From a bacterium SM23_31 (GTDB lineage: Bacteria; SM23-31): DNA of 6,169 nt. The notes below the pieces were generated by a model, which was not told where the DNA came from, made no database searches, and saw nothing but the letters and a program-made list of their open reading frames with translations. The stretch is from the NCBI GenBank assembly GCA_001304035.1, contig LJUD01000202.1:1-6169 (forward strand), in the 5' to 3' direction. Below are positions 6,111 to 6,169 of the stretch, in pieces; positions within the stretch are counted from its first letter, which is position 1, and each line of letters opens with the position of its first letter. The position numbers and the translations under genes were made by a program.

Positions 6111-6169
6111 ATGAGTAGAAAGAAACAATTACTGGCAGCGATTGTTGGACTGATATTTTTAATTTTTAT
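6111..6169 (+). CDS. Start of an exported or membrane protein (partial, cut by window end)
   Basis: ATG at 6111 follows AAGGGG (6098-6103) at 7 bases. The nineteen complete codons read MSRKKQLLAAIVGLIFLIF: a basic N-terminus followed by a hydrophobic run, typical of a signal peptide or first membrane segment. The rest lies beyond the window, so no family can be assigned. The gap to the FGE-like gene is 73 bases with no terminator hairpin, so this may belong to the same transcription unit. The strong ribosome binding site makes this a believable gene start despite the short length. Confidence 0.75.
   Translation, partial: MSRKKQLLAAIVGLIFLIF

Overview
The window carries one strand of genes only: every supported coding region reads left to right. 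It is moderately AT-rich, start codons are ATG or GTG behind clear Shine-Dalgarno sequences, and nearly every gene product carries an export signal (Sec signal peptide, lipobox or N-terminal membrane anchor). A bacterial serpin, a secreted HEAT-repeat protein, a six-bladed-propeller lipoprotein with the GRSGQGPGEF motif and an FGE-fold protein together suggest a Gram-negative bacterium of the FCB group or a neighbouring candidate phylum (KSB1, Calditrichota or Zixibacteria-like). This placement is an inference from gene style; no marker gene is present.

Region by region: bases 3-80 are the last 25 codons of a serpin that begins outside the window. Bases 81-182 hold a structured spacer with a -10-like hexamer. 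Bases 183-1217 encode a secreted protein of a family I do not recognise, joined by an ATGA stop/start overlap to a secreted protein with twelve HEAT repeats (1214-2596). The next 600 bases (2597-3193) contain no intact gene but are not empty. They hold a perfect 13-bp hairpin after the HEAT gene, a decayed 3' end of a second copy of the unknown gene (about 2676-2823), and an 87-bp palindromic repeat element (2921-3007). The first hairpin of that element has the same 18-base core as the terminator-like hairpin.

Bases 3194-6037 are a second set of co-directional genes: a small outer-membrane beta-barrel-like protein, a six-bladed beta-propeller lipoprotein 22 bases downstream, and a membrane-anchored FGE/SUMF1-domain protein 53 bases after that. 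A further exported or membrane protein starts at 6111 and is cut by the window end. No terminator is visible between these genes, so they may be one transcription unit devoted to the cell envelope.

The most interesting part is the first locus. It has an uncharacterised secreted protein translationally coupled to a secreted HEAT scaffold, and a broken, clearly diverged paralogue of the first gene immediately downstream. This implies that the locus was once a tandem array which later contracted at a site bracketed by two near-identical hairpins.
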